This document shows positions 1-9,582 of a stretch of 64,000 nucleotides of DNA, piece after piece. Position 1 is the stretch's first letter, and every line of letters begins with the position of its first letter. A program made the position numbers and the translations under genes. Origin of the DNA: Dichotomocladium elegans. Lineage: Eukaryota > Mucoromycota > Mucoromycetes > Mucorales > Lichtheimiaceae. The notes under the pieces are model-generated. The model was given only the letters and a program-made list of their open reading frames with translations. It was not told where the DNA came from and did not search any database. Location of the stretch: positions 1-64,000 of the forward strand of contig JAIXMN010000010.1 in the NCBI GenBank assembly GCA_025716815.1, written 5' to 3'.

Positions 1-54
1 TGTGGCGATCATATGCAAAGATCTAACTAGCCCAAAGGCAGTGGGACAAAAGAG

Positions 55-1151
55 CTACGCTAATGGTCGAGCGTAATTCAAACTATGTCCCGCATGGATA
101 CGCCGGATGATGATCATGGCCTGCGCAGCTACCTCATTAGGCCAGAAATGGCGCTCGTCGAATACGACTTGCCAATGGGCGCGCCAAATCGCTAGAAGGG
201 TGCACGCAACAATGGCGTGGAAGGGAACAGAGAAGGCTGCGAGGACGGCAGGGCAGGGACCCGAAAGGGAGGAGAGATGCAAGTAGCGCAGATCAAGTGA
301 GGTCTGGAGGAAGCGGGCCGCCACTGTTTGCCATACTTGCTGTTTTGGCGGGCAGGCCCAGGGAAAGTCTTCTTGTGTGTCCATATCACCACAAAGACTG
401 CATCGGGAGATTCAAAATGCTGGGGCCGATCCGGTGGAGGCGTTCGCGGCAGGAGACTTTTTGGTGCAGTAGGCGCCACGAAATTGCGTGTGCGCTCTGC
501 GGGAAAGAGCAGTTCCAGAAGCGGTGCCCCGCCTAGCCTGAAGCCCGAGGGTACCAGGAGGATAACGTTGAGCGTCAGCCATCAACCTGTGACGAAAGCT
601 TTTGGGCGTCAATCACCCAGGTCGAAGTTATCCTTGGTAGACGTGGGTCGGATGGCGGTAAAGTCTGCGGGAGGGAGGTGATGGTATGCGGGGATGACGC
701 AGGGATCAGAGGGTTGATGTGACACTGTAAGGCTGTCGAACTCGGCCCGGAGCTGGATGGCATCGTCCGCCAATCGTCGGAAACATGTGCAGACCATGTT
801 GCGGTAGTGGGTGTGAGAACCAGGGGGATGGGGTATCAGGCATCCACTGAAATGATCATATGTATATGCGTCTTTGACCACGATATCAGTCCAAGAAGGT
901 GGGTAGATGTTGAGAAACTGCGCTTGATCCCCGCTAGTTTCATCCGAATTCTGTATCCTTTCGCTTGGGAATGTGTGTGGTAGTAGGATCAGAGTTATTT
1001 CTGCAAGATATGCTACGCAGATATTCGATGCGAGAACAAACGGATTGCAGAGAGTACTTTCTTCATCAACAACATGACCTTGGCCATCGTCATAGAGAAA
1101 GAGGTTGCTCATTTCAGAAAGTAAAAGTGTATAAAGAGATAGAAGCGACAT
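55..1151 (-). mobile_element. Degenerate non-LTR (LINE-like) retrotransposon, 3' part
   Basis: The lower part (55-400) encodes a zinc-ribbon tail in one frame: C-x2-C (SLCGDMDTQEDFPWACPPK) followed by KQQVW and later IWRAHWQVVFDE, the arrangement found after the reverse transcriptase in many fungal LINEs (zf-RVT type). Just upstream a different frame gives a matching FWNCSF...WRLLHQK...RERLHRI segment, so at least one frameshift separates them near 405. The open stretch 609-1151 (180 codons) lies in line upstream and ends in a stop where the element should continue; I take it as the linker between RT and zinc ribbon, less surely. No RT catalytic motif is visible, so the 5' part is lost. The element points left; its 3' end is at or beyond the window edge. 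It cannot encode a working protein. Confidence 0.6.
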
Positions 1152-1705
1152 GTTTCGGTGGATGCATGTGACATCCGATTTGTCATCATGTGTACTCTGG
1201 GCAAAACGCGATTTTATATGTGATCCTGCGACTTAGAACTGGAAGGGTACGACTTCACGTTTGGAAACCTTTGTAAGTTCTCCACAGAAGGCGATACGCA
1301 AAGATATTACAATATTCCAAACCATACTAATCGTCGTCGATCAGATCACCAGTCCAGCGACACCACGAAAAGGGACAGCTGCTCTTGCAAGAACCTCTGC
1401 AACTATGCAATATGATACAAGGGCTTTGAAGAAAATGCATTTCTTCAGCAGATACAAGGCCACGATGCCGGGGCGGCCATGCTCATCAACAACGTGTCAT
1501 GTCCACGTCGTGAACAAGTTGATTTGTATAAAAGAAGAAAATCCAAAAGCCTCAAAAAGCTAGGATAATTTTGTCGAGACAGATTTACTGAGCCTTTGGC
1601 ACGGGATCCTCTATGTCCGCATAAAGATTCCTATATAAGCAGGACCTCTATTTTTGTCATTTTGATATATCCGAGATGGGCGGGTAAAAAGTATCCAGAT
1701 ACTGT
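1152..1705. other. Intergenic, 3' flank of kinesin-like gene
   Basis: No supported gene. Short open frames here (for example 1261-1563, plus) have no recognisable motifs and look random. AT-rich stretch between the LINE wreck and the stop codon of the neighbouring minus-strand gene. Confidence 0.4.
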
Positions 1706-4700
1706 CTATGAATTATTGTACTCATCAAGCACTTGGTTAACCTTCGACAGCGGACTCAAGTTATCATCATATGCCTCCGACACCCGCTTTTTTGGATCAA
1801 CCAGTTTTCTCCTTTTCCTCGTAGCCCTTGTGTTACGCAATTCCAGAGTTGCTTCTACAGTCCTCGACGAAGGAGAGGGTGGACCCTCTTTTTGGTCGAC
1901 TTTAGATGGCCCACATGGTTGAGGCGAGTTCGTTGCAGCAGCATCGGTAGTTGGGTCTTTTTTCGTTACCGCAAGAGCTCCTGTCCTGTCGTTTTTTCCC
2001 ACTTTCCGAGCACCCACCGAGCTTTGGTCAGTAGGTGCAGCGGATGATTGCTGAGGCATATCAAGAGCAGGAGATGCTGTAGCCTTCCGTAATGTACTCA
2101 ACGCGTCCAGTTGGGAGGAAGCAGCCGCAAGCGACGACTACTCATGTCATTTAAAAAGAAAAAGTTTGAATGATTCCCTCTTACCTCTGCTTTCTGCGCC
2201 CGAGTTTCCAAGGCTTTGATGACCATCTTTTGTTGCGCAGCGGTTGCTTTCATGCTTGCTAATTTGCTTTTTTTCCCCTGGACGACAGATTTCCAATATT
2301 CGGTTTCCTCCTACGTATGAAATGCTACCATGAGCTCTGGATCGATTACCAGCGATCATGGTAGTAGGCTTCCTTACCTTAGCATGTTCCTTCTCGGCTG
2401 TGAGTTCTGCCACTTCTTTAATCAATTCGCTTCTCCCTCGATCGAGATCATGAATAGTCCTTTTTAACTGTACGATGTCTTGCTAAAATCGAGACATTTA
2501 GTGAAAAATTGGCTTTTCTTTGTAAACCTCATCTTCACCGTACCTCCAGATTTGAAACCGTGCCTCCCAAGCGATGTAGATTTTGACTGAGCTTTTCTTT
2601 CTCTTGTCTTGTGTTTGTCAACTCTGCCTACAGAATAACAAGTGTTGGGTCATAAATTGGTACGAAGCAGCAACTGTCTGGCCAATACCTGTTGACTCTG
2701 AATGGTGATATCTTTGTCTTTTAGAATAGTGTCTCTACTAGATACAATGCCTTCTAATTGTGAGACCGTAGCGTTAAAATCTTCGAGGGCAAGGCTTTTT
2801 AATTGCGCGTCAATCTTAGTTTGCACTGGTAAGATATATATATAGAATGAACAGATAAGTTACCGCCCATGTAGGAAAAGCTAAGGTCTTACCATGTGCT
2901 GTCCGAGACCGGTTTACTTCCCAGACAAGGCCCACGTATTCCGCCTTGCGCTTAGAATCGTAGTAGGCCCCTTCCACCTTTCTCGATTCCAGCTCATCTT
3001 GAGTCTTTTATTCCATCCGCCGTCGCGTTAGCATGCAAGAAGGTATATTTCTACTGAAGGTTACCTTTTTAAGTTCATTCTTCAGACCATCTATTCGAGC
3101 TTCATCCCGGAATCGCAGTTGATCGATTTGGAATTCAAATTGCTGCACTTTTATGTCCTTTTCGCCTAAACGATTCATAGCTTGCTGAAGGTCGACTTCG
3201 AGTTGACTACCTCGCGCCTTGTCATTTGCAAAGTGTTAGACGAAAATAGCAGGCCATATAAACTCTTTTACTCATAAATCCATCGCTTTTTACCTTTTCT
3301 TCCTCCATATTTTGCTCAAGAATAGCTAGTTTTTGCTTTAACATCGAAGTCATGCGCCTATCGGGTTCGTTGAGGATCGCGATCGTCCGCATTGACCGCA
3401 GTGTCTGCATGAATTCAAGGGCATTAAGAGTGTCTTGAACCAAATTTTCAGGGTATTCCTATATCGAAATGTTTGTCATTAGCTACTAGAAATTCTTGTG
3501 CTCTTAGAATCAAGCCAACTTGCGTTTATGTGCATGAACACTACAGTCCGACAGAGGCCACAGAAATATTTAGCTACAAGTTTTGTAAGAACATAAGTCT
3601 CAGTGGATATTAAAGCTTCAAAATCTGGATCGCATAAACTGGTGATGGAGCTCTGCAGTTTCTTGAATGAGTATTCAATGCCGGACGGGTCTGGAGTTGG
3701 CGAAGACTGATGCCAGGGAAACAGAAGATCCACGATGGTCACGGTTCCTAAAAAGCTATAATCGTCCGACAGACGAAGTTTAAGGAGGAACGGAAACCGG
3801 GAGCCCGACTTGGCTTTTGTCCACACTTGGTCGGTGTTGGTGACTCGCTTCATCAAGCTATCTAGCCCATGCTCTAAGATTTGGGAATCTGCTTCGTTGC
3901 ATGTCCTAAATTGTAAGTGATACTTCTTTAGAGGTTTTCTTTTTTTTTTTTTTACTTTTGAGCTTTCGGTCTGTCCGTAGATCATAACAGAAGTCGTCTG
4001 TAACACCAAGGAAGCTATATCAAATACGTGTAGTTATTAGACGGCGAAACCACAATGCAGAAAGTGTGTTTTCTGCTTGCTCTCTTACGCATAATCAAGC
4101 ATGATAGGCTGTTGCCCTCGACGCTGTTTGAGTTCGTTCACAGCCCGTAGACGCTCGTCGACATGTACTAGCAGCTGATGTATTGTTTCCTGTCTAGATT
4201 ATTTTAGTCAGTAAATAACAATTGATTTAAATCTGCGGTAGCTTGCCTTTGATCAAATGGATCTGAGGGGCTGGGAAGGAAGAATGCTTGAGTGATATTT
4301 GAACGCATTTTTTGTGTTTATAGGTTCGAACCCTGTGCTCATAAATATGGCCGATGTATTGTATCCTAAGAAAGACGATCGAAGGTGATTAACATGCTAT
4401 CGATCAAGATCGAGTATTTCCAGAAGCTCGCAATTCTCCTCTTACCTTCTAGAGTCATATGGACAAGATCTTCTATTTCTGGGCGACAGTCGGCATCCAA
4501 TGCGCATCGTGAAAAATAATACTTGTCACTTAAAATGGTAATAGTTCAATGATTTGTAAGACACATAGAAATGAAATGCTGTACGCACCGTGTCACTCGA
4601 TTCAAAGGGTGTTCTATTGAAAATGTATAGGATGAATCGGACGCGATCAGATTGGATAAATATTGAGGTAATTCAACTAAACCATACCATAGTAACCTTC

Positions 4701-4814
4701 GACGGAAAGGAAGGATTCGGTCGTTGTTGAATTAAGTTGTATATGTGGGGAGCGATTGGCACGGCGATGGGATGAATGAACACACGCGACAGTGCGGATT
4801 TTTGATATGTCCAT
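1706..4814 (-). CDS. Kinesin-like protein with degenerate motor domain and coiled coil
   Basis: About a dozen short exons read right to left. From the first ATG (4814): SKIRTVACVHSS (strand beta1), then DCRPEIEDLVHMTLEGYNTSAIFM, the kinesin segment before the P-loop, split here by an intron; DYAFLGVTDDFCYDL matches the EIYNE-YDLL strand; SGSRFPFLLKLRL and GTVTIVDL sit where SSRSH and LVDLAGSE belong; VVFMHIN and YPENLVQDTLNALEF match the end of the motor. All three nucleotide motifs are lost: no GxxxxGK[ST], no SSRSH, and DLLFPW for DLAGSE. After the motor come about 250 residues of heptad-like coiled coil (exons between 2180 and 3440) and a basic, Pro/Ser-rich tail (1706-2145) with RKRRK. 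Two introns appear to be GC-AG (3459-3523 and 4194-4246). Two joins are not settled: after exon 1 (about 4680) and across the 14-T run at 3940. Likely a microtubule-binding, non-motile kinesin relative. Confidence 0.6.
3940..3953. repeat. Homopolymer run of 14 T
   Basis: Fourteen consecutive T inside the kinesin-like gene (poly-A on the coding strand, directly after a GTAAAA donor-like sequence). The reading frame that matches kinesin upstream and the one that matches downstream differ here by one base, so either a very short intron or a length error in this run is likely. Confidence 0.8.
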
Positions 4815-5092
4815 TATAGAAAGAGAGGCAAACAAAAAAAAATTATTATGCAGCGTGTCCAATACAATTCTATATTTAAAATCACACCCGTTTTTCTTTC
4901 CTGAAGAGATGGATAATAGAACATTAATGACGATAACATAGCACTAAGATGAATTCCAATGCTTTATATTGAAGAGGTTTCCGGGTAAGGAGAGCACAGC
5001 ATATTTGCCCGTCAAATAACCCTAGCTGACTCAGAATTTGTATGGGAAGAAGAGCTCTTGTACTATCTTTTTTCGTTCTCCTTTTCGCCAGC

Positions 5093-6352
5093 ATGAAAAT
5101 CGACGACTTGCCTCCCGAAATACTCGCCCTTGTGCTGGGAAGCCTTAATTTCCAGAGCGACCTCTACCAATGTGCTTTGACTTGCAAGAAATTTCATGAG
5201 GGCGCCATCCCACTTCTCTGGCGGGCCCCCGATTTCGTCGCTGACGATCAGTTTGGGAAGTTCATGAGATGTGTTGCCTATCGATCTTCCACAAACAATA
5301 ATCACCCAGCAGGCCACTGGGTCCGTAGGTTCAAAGTGGCTACCGATATTCGGGCTATTACCGACAATGACTGCATCTATCTGATGCAGTACATGCCGCT
5401 GCTTGAAGAGTTCATTGTCGAAAATTCCGAAAGGCTCACGGATAAAAGCATTGTGCAGTTACCACGTTACTGCAACTTCCTACAGGAGCTGCACTTGGAG
5501 CGGGCAGACATTACTTACCGGTCAGCGCACCACTTGGGTCCCACCTTGACGAGGCTTAAGCGGTTAACATTGCGTGGCTGCGCCCGACTGCAACCACAGA
5601 CCTTGCTGCCTTTTGCAAATTGCCCACTCGAGTCCCTCGATCTGAGCGGCTCCAAGTGGTTGAACGCGGAAGACACTGCGTATGACCTTTGGGCCTTTAA
5701 CAGACTTCGACACCTTGATATCGTCTGTGGCGATCAAATCAGCAGTAGAGTCGTCGGGATGGCGAGAAACAATGGTAATGGCAGCAACATATCGGAATTT
5801 ATGCAGCGATTGTTGTTCAACGATGAAACGGGGCAGGTGGTCATGCCTTTGTTGCAATCGTTTTCGGCGACTGGCGGGTCAACTTTGCGCGATGTTGACG
5901 TGATCCCTTTCATTAAGCTTCATCCTCATCTCGAGTATGTTACCTTGATGGCCTGTGCAATCACAGATGATACTCTTGACGCCATCGTGAGCTATCTCCC
6001 AAATCTGCATTTCCTTGATATATCCTATTGCCCTGATATCACGCAGGCAGGTGTGCGACATCTGATTAGGAATTCATCTAGACTTGAGATGATTGGGCTC
6101 AAAGGATGTGGCATTCCAGCCTTTGAGGAGCTCAATGTAATGCATCGAAGGACGATTGACCACCTGGGTCTGATCGAAATTGCTAGTATCCGTTCTTGCC
6201 GTGACTCACCTCCACAAGACGTAAATGCAACACAACGATTAACTGGTGGAGCAGCCATAGCGCTTCCGGCGGCAGATCAAGAAATGTACGATCATTCGAT
6301 ATTTGCTGCATACACTGCTATACAACGGTCGTTAGATGCCAACATCTTGTAG
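5093..6352 (+). CDS. F-box / leucine-rich repeat protein (AMN1-like)
   Basis: Single open frame. The F-box is at the very start (MKIDDLPPEILALVLGSL, then CALTCKKFHEGAIPLLWR) and is followed by irregular leucine-rich repeats such as LQELHLERADIT, LKRLTLRGCARL, LESLDLSGSKWL, LEYVTLMACAITDDTL and LHFLDISYCPDIT, the AMN1/FBXL type. In this family the F-box binds Skp1 and the LRR arc picks the substrate of an SCF ubiquitin ligase. An upstream in-frame ATG (5042) would add MGRRALVLSFFVLLFAS, a hydrophobic leader; I prefer 5093 because F-box proteins normally begin here and work in cytosol or nucleus. About 419 residues from that start. Target unknown. Confidence 0.85.
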   Translation: MKIDDLPPEILALVLGSLNFQSDLYQCALTCKKFHEGAIPLLWRAPDFVADDQFGKFMRCVAYRSSTNNNHPAGHWVRRFKVATDIRAITDNDCIYLMQYMPLLEEFIVENSERLTDKSIVQLPRYCNFLQELHLERADITYRSAHHLGPTLTRLKRLTLRGCARLQPQTLLPFANCPLESLDLSGSKWLNAEDTAYDLWAFNRLRHLDIVCGDQISSRVVGMARNNGNGSNISEFMQRLLFNDETGQVVMPLLQSFSATGGSTLRDVDVIPFIKLHPHLEYVTLMACAITDDTLDAIVSYLPNLHFLDISYCPDITQAGVRHLIRNSSRLEMIGLKGCGIPAFEELNVMHRRTIDHLGLIEIASIRSCRDSPPQDVNATQRLTGGAAIALPAADQEMYDHSIFAAYTAIQRSLDANIL

Positions 6353-6556
6353 CTAGATCCCCGATCTTGCTGTTCCTCATCTCCGTACTCTTCAACAGCA
6401 CAGACAAATTACTCCTGTTCGCTCTATAAAGTACTTCTTTGATTGCTGCGGTACTTTAGCGACTTGTGGCGCAGCATCTGCATTTGTACATTAAAAAGAG
6501 ATGAAAACTGGCCGTGAGTATATGACCATCTCATTGCTCCCGTACATCGTTCTACT

Positions 6557-7213
6557 ATGACTACCGTTAGCTCGACCCTGAAGCCTGCGCATGCGCCGCG
6601 TACTCTAGCTATCTCGCCGTACGATCCTATGCTGGACGTGCCAACAACCGGTCGTTGCATCGTAGGTCAGTTTGACGAAGATACCATTGTGGTATACCAA
6701 GCATTTTCGCCTTCGATTGCTGTGGAGGCAGTAAAGTATCAGCAACTCTCTGGATGTAACGGTTTCAAGATGGATCGCATGACATGGATCAAGACTAGCT
6801 TCGCGTGGATGCAATACCGCAGCGGGTGGAACACTAAGCCGAAGCAAGAACGCACCTTGGCCATCCGTATTCGCCGAAGCATATTTGACGAACTCGTGTC
6901 GAATGCTAAGAGCGGGCTTCATGGTAGTGCGCTGGAGAGGAAAAGCCACTGTGTGCGTATACAGTGGGATCCGGATTATCGACCCTACGTGAGCACCGAA
7001 AGATTAGGCGAGCGGCGAGCCATTCAGCTTGGCTTGCGTGGTCGTGCTCTTGCAATATATGCGTCGACTGAGTCGATTGTGTCTATAGAGGACATTACAG
7101 AATTCGTCATCGAGATGCGCGAGCGTGATCCGAGCGATCCACTATGGGTTCCAATCCAGCGGATCTATGATCACCCTCTCTTTCCTGCCTCGGGAACTGC
7201 AGGTTCTAAGTGA
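6557..7213 (+). CDS. DUF4291 family protein
   Basis: Intronless gene of 218 codons with a clean ATG. It carries the family hallmarks of DUF4291: an early ...GQFDEDTIVVYQAF segment, then MTWIKTSFAWMQYRSGW, then KPKQERTLAIRIRR, and a later VRIQWDPDYRP with LGERRAIQLGLRG. The family is found in bacteria and fungi; its biochemical role is not known to me, so no function is given. The first 30 residues are family-unlike and probably flexible. It stands alone between the F-box gene and the PEBP gene, all on the plus strand and with gaps of 200 and 110 bases. Confidence 0.85.
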   Translation: MTTVSSTLKPAHAPRTLAISPYDPMLDVPTTGRCIVGQFDEDTIVVYQAFSPSIAVEAVKYQQLSGCNGFKMDRMTWIKTSFAWMQYRSGWNTKPKQERTLAIRIRRSIFDELVSNAKSGLHGSALERKSHCVRIQWDPDYRPYVSTERLGERRAIQLGLRGRALAIYASTESIVSIEDITEFVIEMRERDPSDPLWVPIQRIYDHPLFPASGTAGSK

Positions 7214-7325
7214 GCGGCAAATTACATCATCCCCACTTACCTTATCTGGAAGGTCCACGAAATAAAGTTGCAGTTTCGCCCACATTATGCTATGCTGCTT
7301 TTTCTTTTTCGCAGCTCCATCTACT

Positions 7326-8081
7326 ATGCCTTTGCTGACATCTGACATGAATCTGAACATCGCCTTAAAAAAGGCCGGTCTTATCCCAGAGTGTATGTGC
7401 TTTATATATAGCGAGAGTGAAATAAATGAGCCTGGAGCTAATATACAACAAACAGTGATCGACGAAGGGTTTTCGCCGCAGACGCTCCTGCAAGTAGTAT
7501 ATCCAAATGATAAGGAAGTCTTGCTCGGCAACCAGCTTTCCAAAGATGAGACCCAGGAGATGCCGAGGGTTTTTTTCGTCCCAACTGACCGGGATGCGTC
7601 CTATACACTCATCATGGCAAGCGACAATATCTGCGACCTTTATAAGCATAGAATATTTCTTAACTGTTCTGTACGTAGACGGATCCGGATGCCCCGTCGG
7701 CCAGCGACCATCAGTTCGGACCTTGGAGACACTGGGTTGCAGTGAATATTCCAGGTACTAATTCCAACGGAGAGATATTAAACGTGAAACGATGGTGGTG
7801 ATGACGCTTCTGTTACTTGCTCGATAGGTGCGAATCCGGAGTTGACGGAGGATGATAAATCACACCACACACCTTACGTTGGCCCTGGTCCTGGCCCCAA
7901 TACGGGCAAGCACCGGTACTTGTTTCTACTCTACAAACAGCCACATCAGCTGCAGGCCTTCCAATCGATGCCTCATGAGGAAAAAGCGCATCGTCGTCAG
8001 TTTGATCTCAAGATGTTTGTGGCTGCCCATAACCTGGAGCTGGTAGCAGCAAACTTTTTCGTCATCGACGCTAATCAATAA
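7326..8081 (+). CDS. Phosphatidylethanolamine-binding protein (PEBP)
   Basis: Three exons, 7326-7616, 7679-7754 and 7828-8081, giving 206 residues. The join restores the PEBP ligand-pocket signature: YTLIM + TDPDAPSASDHQFGPWRHW, then VAVNIPG + ANPEL and later GKHRYLFLLYKQP, the two conserved blocks of the family (DPDxPS and GxHRY). PEBPs bind anionic phospholipids; in yeast the relative Tfs1 inhibits carboxypeptidase Y and Ras-GAP. The first intron begins with GC (ATG|GCAAGC) and is the only way I can restore DPDAPS, so it is probably a GC-AG intron. An in-frame ATG at 7287 would add a hydrophobic 13-residue leader (MLCCFFFFAAPST); the Phe-rich run more likely reflects a pyrimidine tract than a signal peptide. 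Confidence 0.88.
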
Positions 8082-8207
8082 AGCCAAGCACAATGTTAAT
8101 ACGTACTACAAGAGAAACCGGTGCGGGAGGGGGGGGGATAACGTTTATTTATTGTTCGGATGGTTGCTTGTAAAACAGAACTGCAAAGCGAAGCAAAAAG
8201 CACTTTT

Positions 8208-8704
8208 TTAAAAACCGTGAACCTTGACCTCTGATTTTTTGGCAATCTCCTCCTTGACGAGAAATTCTGCGATCTTTTGTCGTTGGTCGCCTGTCAGCTG
8301 GATGACCTGGCCGAATTCTTCATGCTCTTCGAGCGAGCCATTGCAGGCAAATTCCTTCTTGAACACTTTCAAAATCTTTTTGGCATCATATTGCTTAGGA
8401 AGACCCTGCAGAGTGGTGATTGTCTTGCGACCGTTGCGTTGCTGGATGCGTAAATCTAGAAGCAGACACAGTAGATGGTCGGGATGAATATAAAATCACA
8501 AGTTTCCTGTTGAGCTAATGACTGCCTACGTATATCATTGGTAGCCTTCTTTGCTGTCTTGTCCTCCTCAACATCAGCAAAAGGATCTATAGAATCGAAA
8601 TTGTGATGAGCGCAAGAAATAGTAGGAATTGATTTCGCTTCGATCTCGATGAGAGAATATACTTTACCAAAAGGAACGTTCAAATCTTCTTCGGTGTTAG
8701 ACAT
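8208..8704 (-). CDS. SUI1: Translation initiation factor eIF1 (SUI1)
   Basis: Three exons (8668-8704, 8530-8586, 8208-8455) splice to 113 residues. The joins give NVPF+DPFADVEEDK and TNDI+HLRIQQRNGRKT, which is the eIF1/SUI1 sequence nearly without gaps, and the protein ends in KSEVKVHGF as expected. eIF1 binds the 40S subunit near the P site, keeps the scanning complex open and enforces AUG selection. Length is normal for the family (about 108-113). The final codon runs directly into a poly-T/A stretch. Its start codon faces the DAP-1-like gene, 345 bases away, so the two probably share an upstream region. Confidence 0.95.
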
Positions 8705-9049
8705 TAATAAAGGGAAATATGTGAAAAGAACAGAAAGAGGGGAGAGCTTTTTTTTTTGTTATGTTAGGTAGCGACCGGAAATCCAAAAAAAAAAATGTCA
8801 ACTGCTAAAATGTTCTAGTCGGCAAAGCAACAGGTTTTTTTTTTTGAACTCATTTTTTTGGCTGCCCAACGCCTGGGCGGTAAGGGGGGAAGGGACCAAT
8901 AGTTTGTAGCACGAAAGTGAAAGAACTAACGTAATAATGACGTCATCAACACGTCTTATCGCCTCGGATGTCACTTTCCGACCAACTTCATTCTGCATAA
9001 AAAGTGGAAATCATCCTTTTCTTTTCTTTCCCATTCTTCAATTGAAAAA
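8705..9049. promoter_or_regulatory. Shared divergent upstream region of SUI1 and the DAP-1-like gene
   Basis: 345 bases between two divergent ATGs, with several poly-A and poly-T runs and TGACGTCATC at 8938-8947, a near-palindrome that resembles a CRE/ATF site (TGACGTCA). No gene is supported inside it. Confidence 0.45.
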
Positions 9050-9503
9050 ATGAGCGAACCCCAGCAAAAGATTGATCTCGATGTCCACCCGCCTGCCCGT
9101 AAGAGAATCCTTTGCTTGATTGACTGGTGAAGCTGGGTTCTTAATCTACTATGTAGAGAAGGTCGGCGGTATGCGTGTCAAACAATCCAACCACGTTTCT
9201 ATGCACTCCGAGTGAGTATGATTGAAGAGCTCTTAATAACGCTGTCTAATTTCCCCTTTTCTTCACCTTCTTCAAAGGAGAGAAAGAGAACAGAGCAATG
9301 ATAGCACGCAAACAGGCCATCATGACGAAGAGCATCAAGAAATGATGCGGATCGAGAAAGAGCATGAGAAAGCCTTTCGTCAGCAACAAGCTACCGAGGC
9401 TTATGGAACAACGCCTTCTCTCAAGTTCAATTCCAAGGGAGATTCCGGTACTCGTCCCTCTGGCTTTAACCCAGCTTACCAGCCTCGGAGCATGAACCAT
9501 TAA
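9050..9503 (+). CDS. Small DAP-1-like protein
   Basis: Three exons, 9050-9098, 9157-9211 and 9278-9503, give 109 residues. The N-terminal part reads IDLDVHPPAQKVGGMRVKQS, close to the conserved block of animal death-associated protein 1 (HPPAxKAGGMRI). The rest is charged and glutamine-rich, ending in LKFNSKG and GFNPAYQPRSMNH, and looks disordered. In animals, DAP1/DAPL1 proteins are small, disordered, have been tied to autophagy control, and have been reported bound in the ribosome exit tunnel of dormant egg ribosomes. A comparable role here is inference. Not the yeast heme protein that shares the name Dap1. All splice sites are GT-AG. Confidence 0.7.
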
Positions 9504-9582
9504 TCAGCAAGGGTTTTCGATATGAATTCTAAATAAATGTCCATGTCTTTTGAAAAATGAATGAGATTTAATAAAGTGTACT

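Noticed and set aside
3950..4009. Apparent kinesin P-loop SVMIYGQTESSK in one minus-strand frame
   Set aside because: It looks like YGQTGSGK, but it lies after the position where the P-loop should be, and the overlapping frame gives the kinesin strand DDFCYDL in the right place and phase. I take the P-loop likeness as coincidence.
4321..4334. GGTTCGAACCC, a tRNA T-loop-like string
   Set aside because: No acceptor stem, anticodon arm or D-arm can be formed around it; the bases fall at an exon end of the kinesin-like gene.
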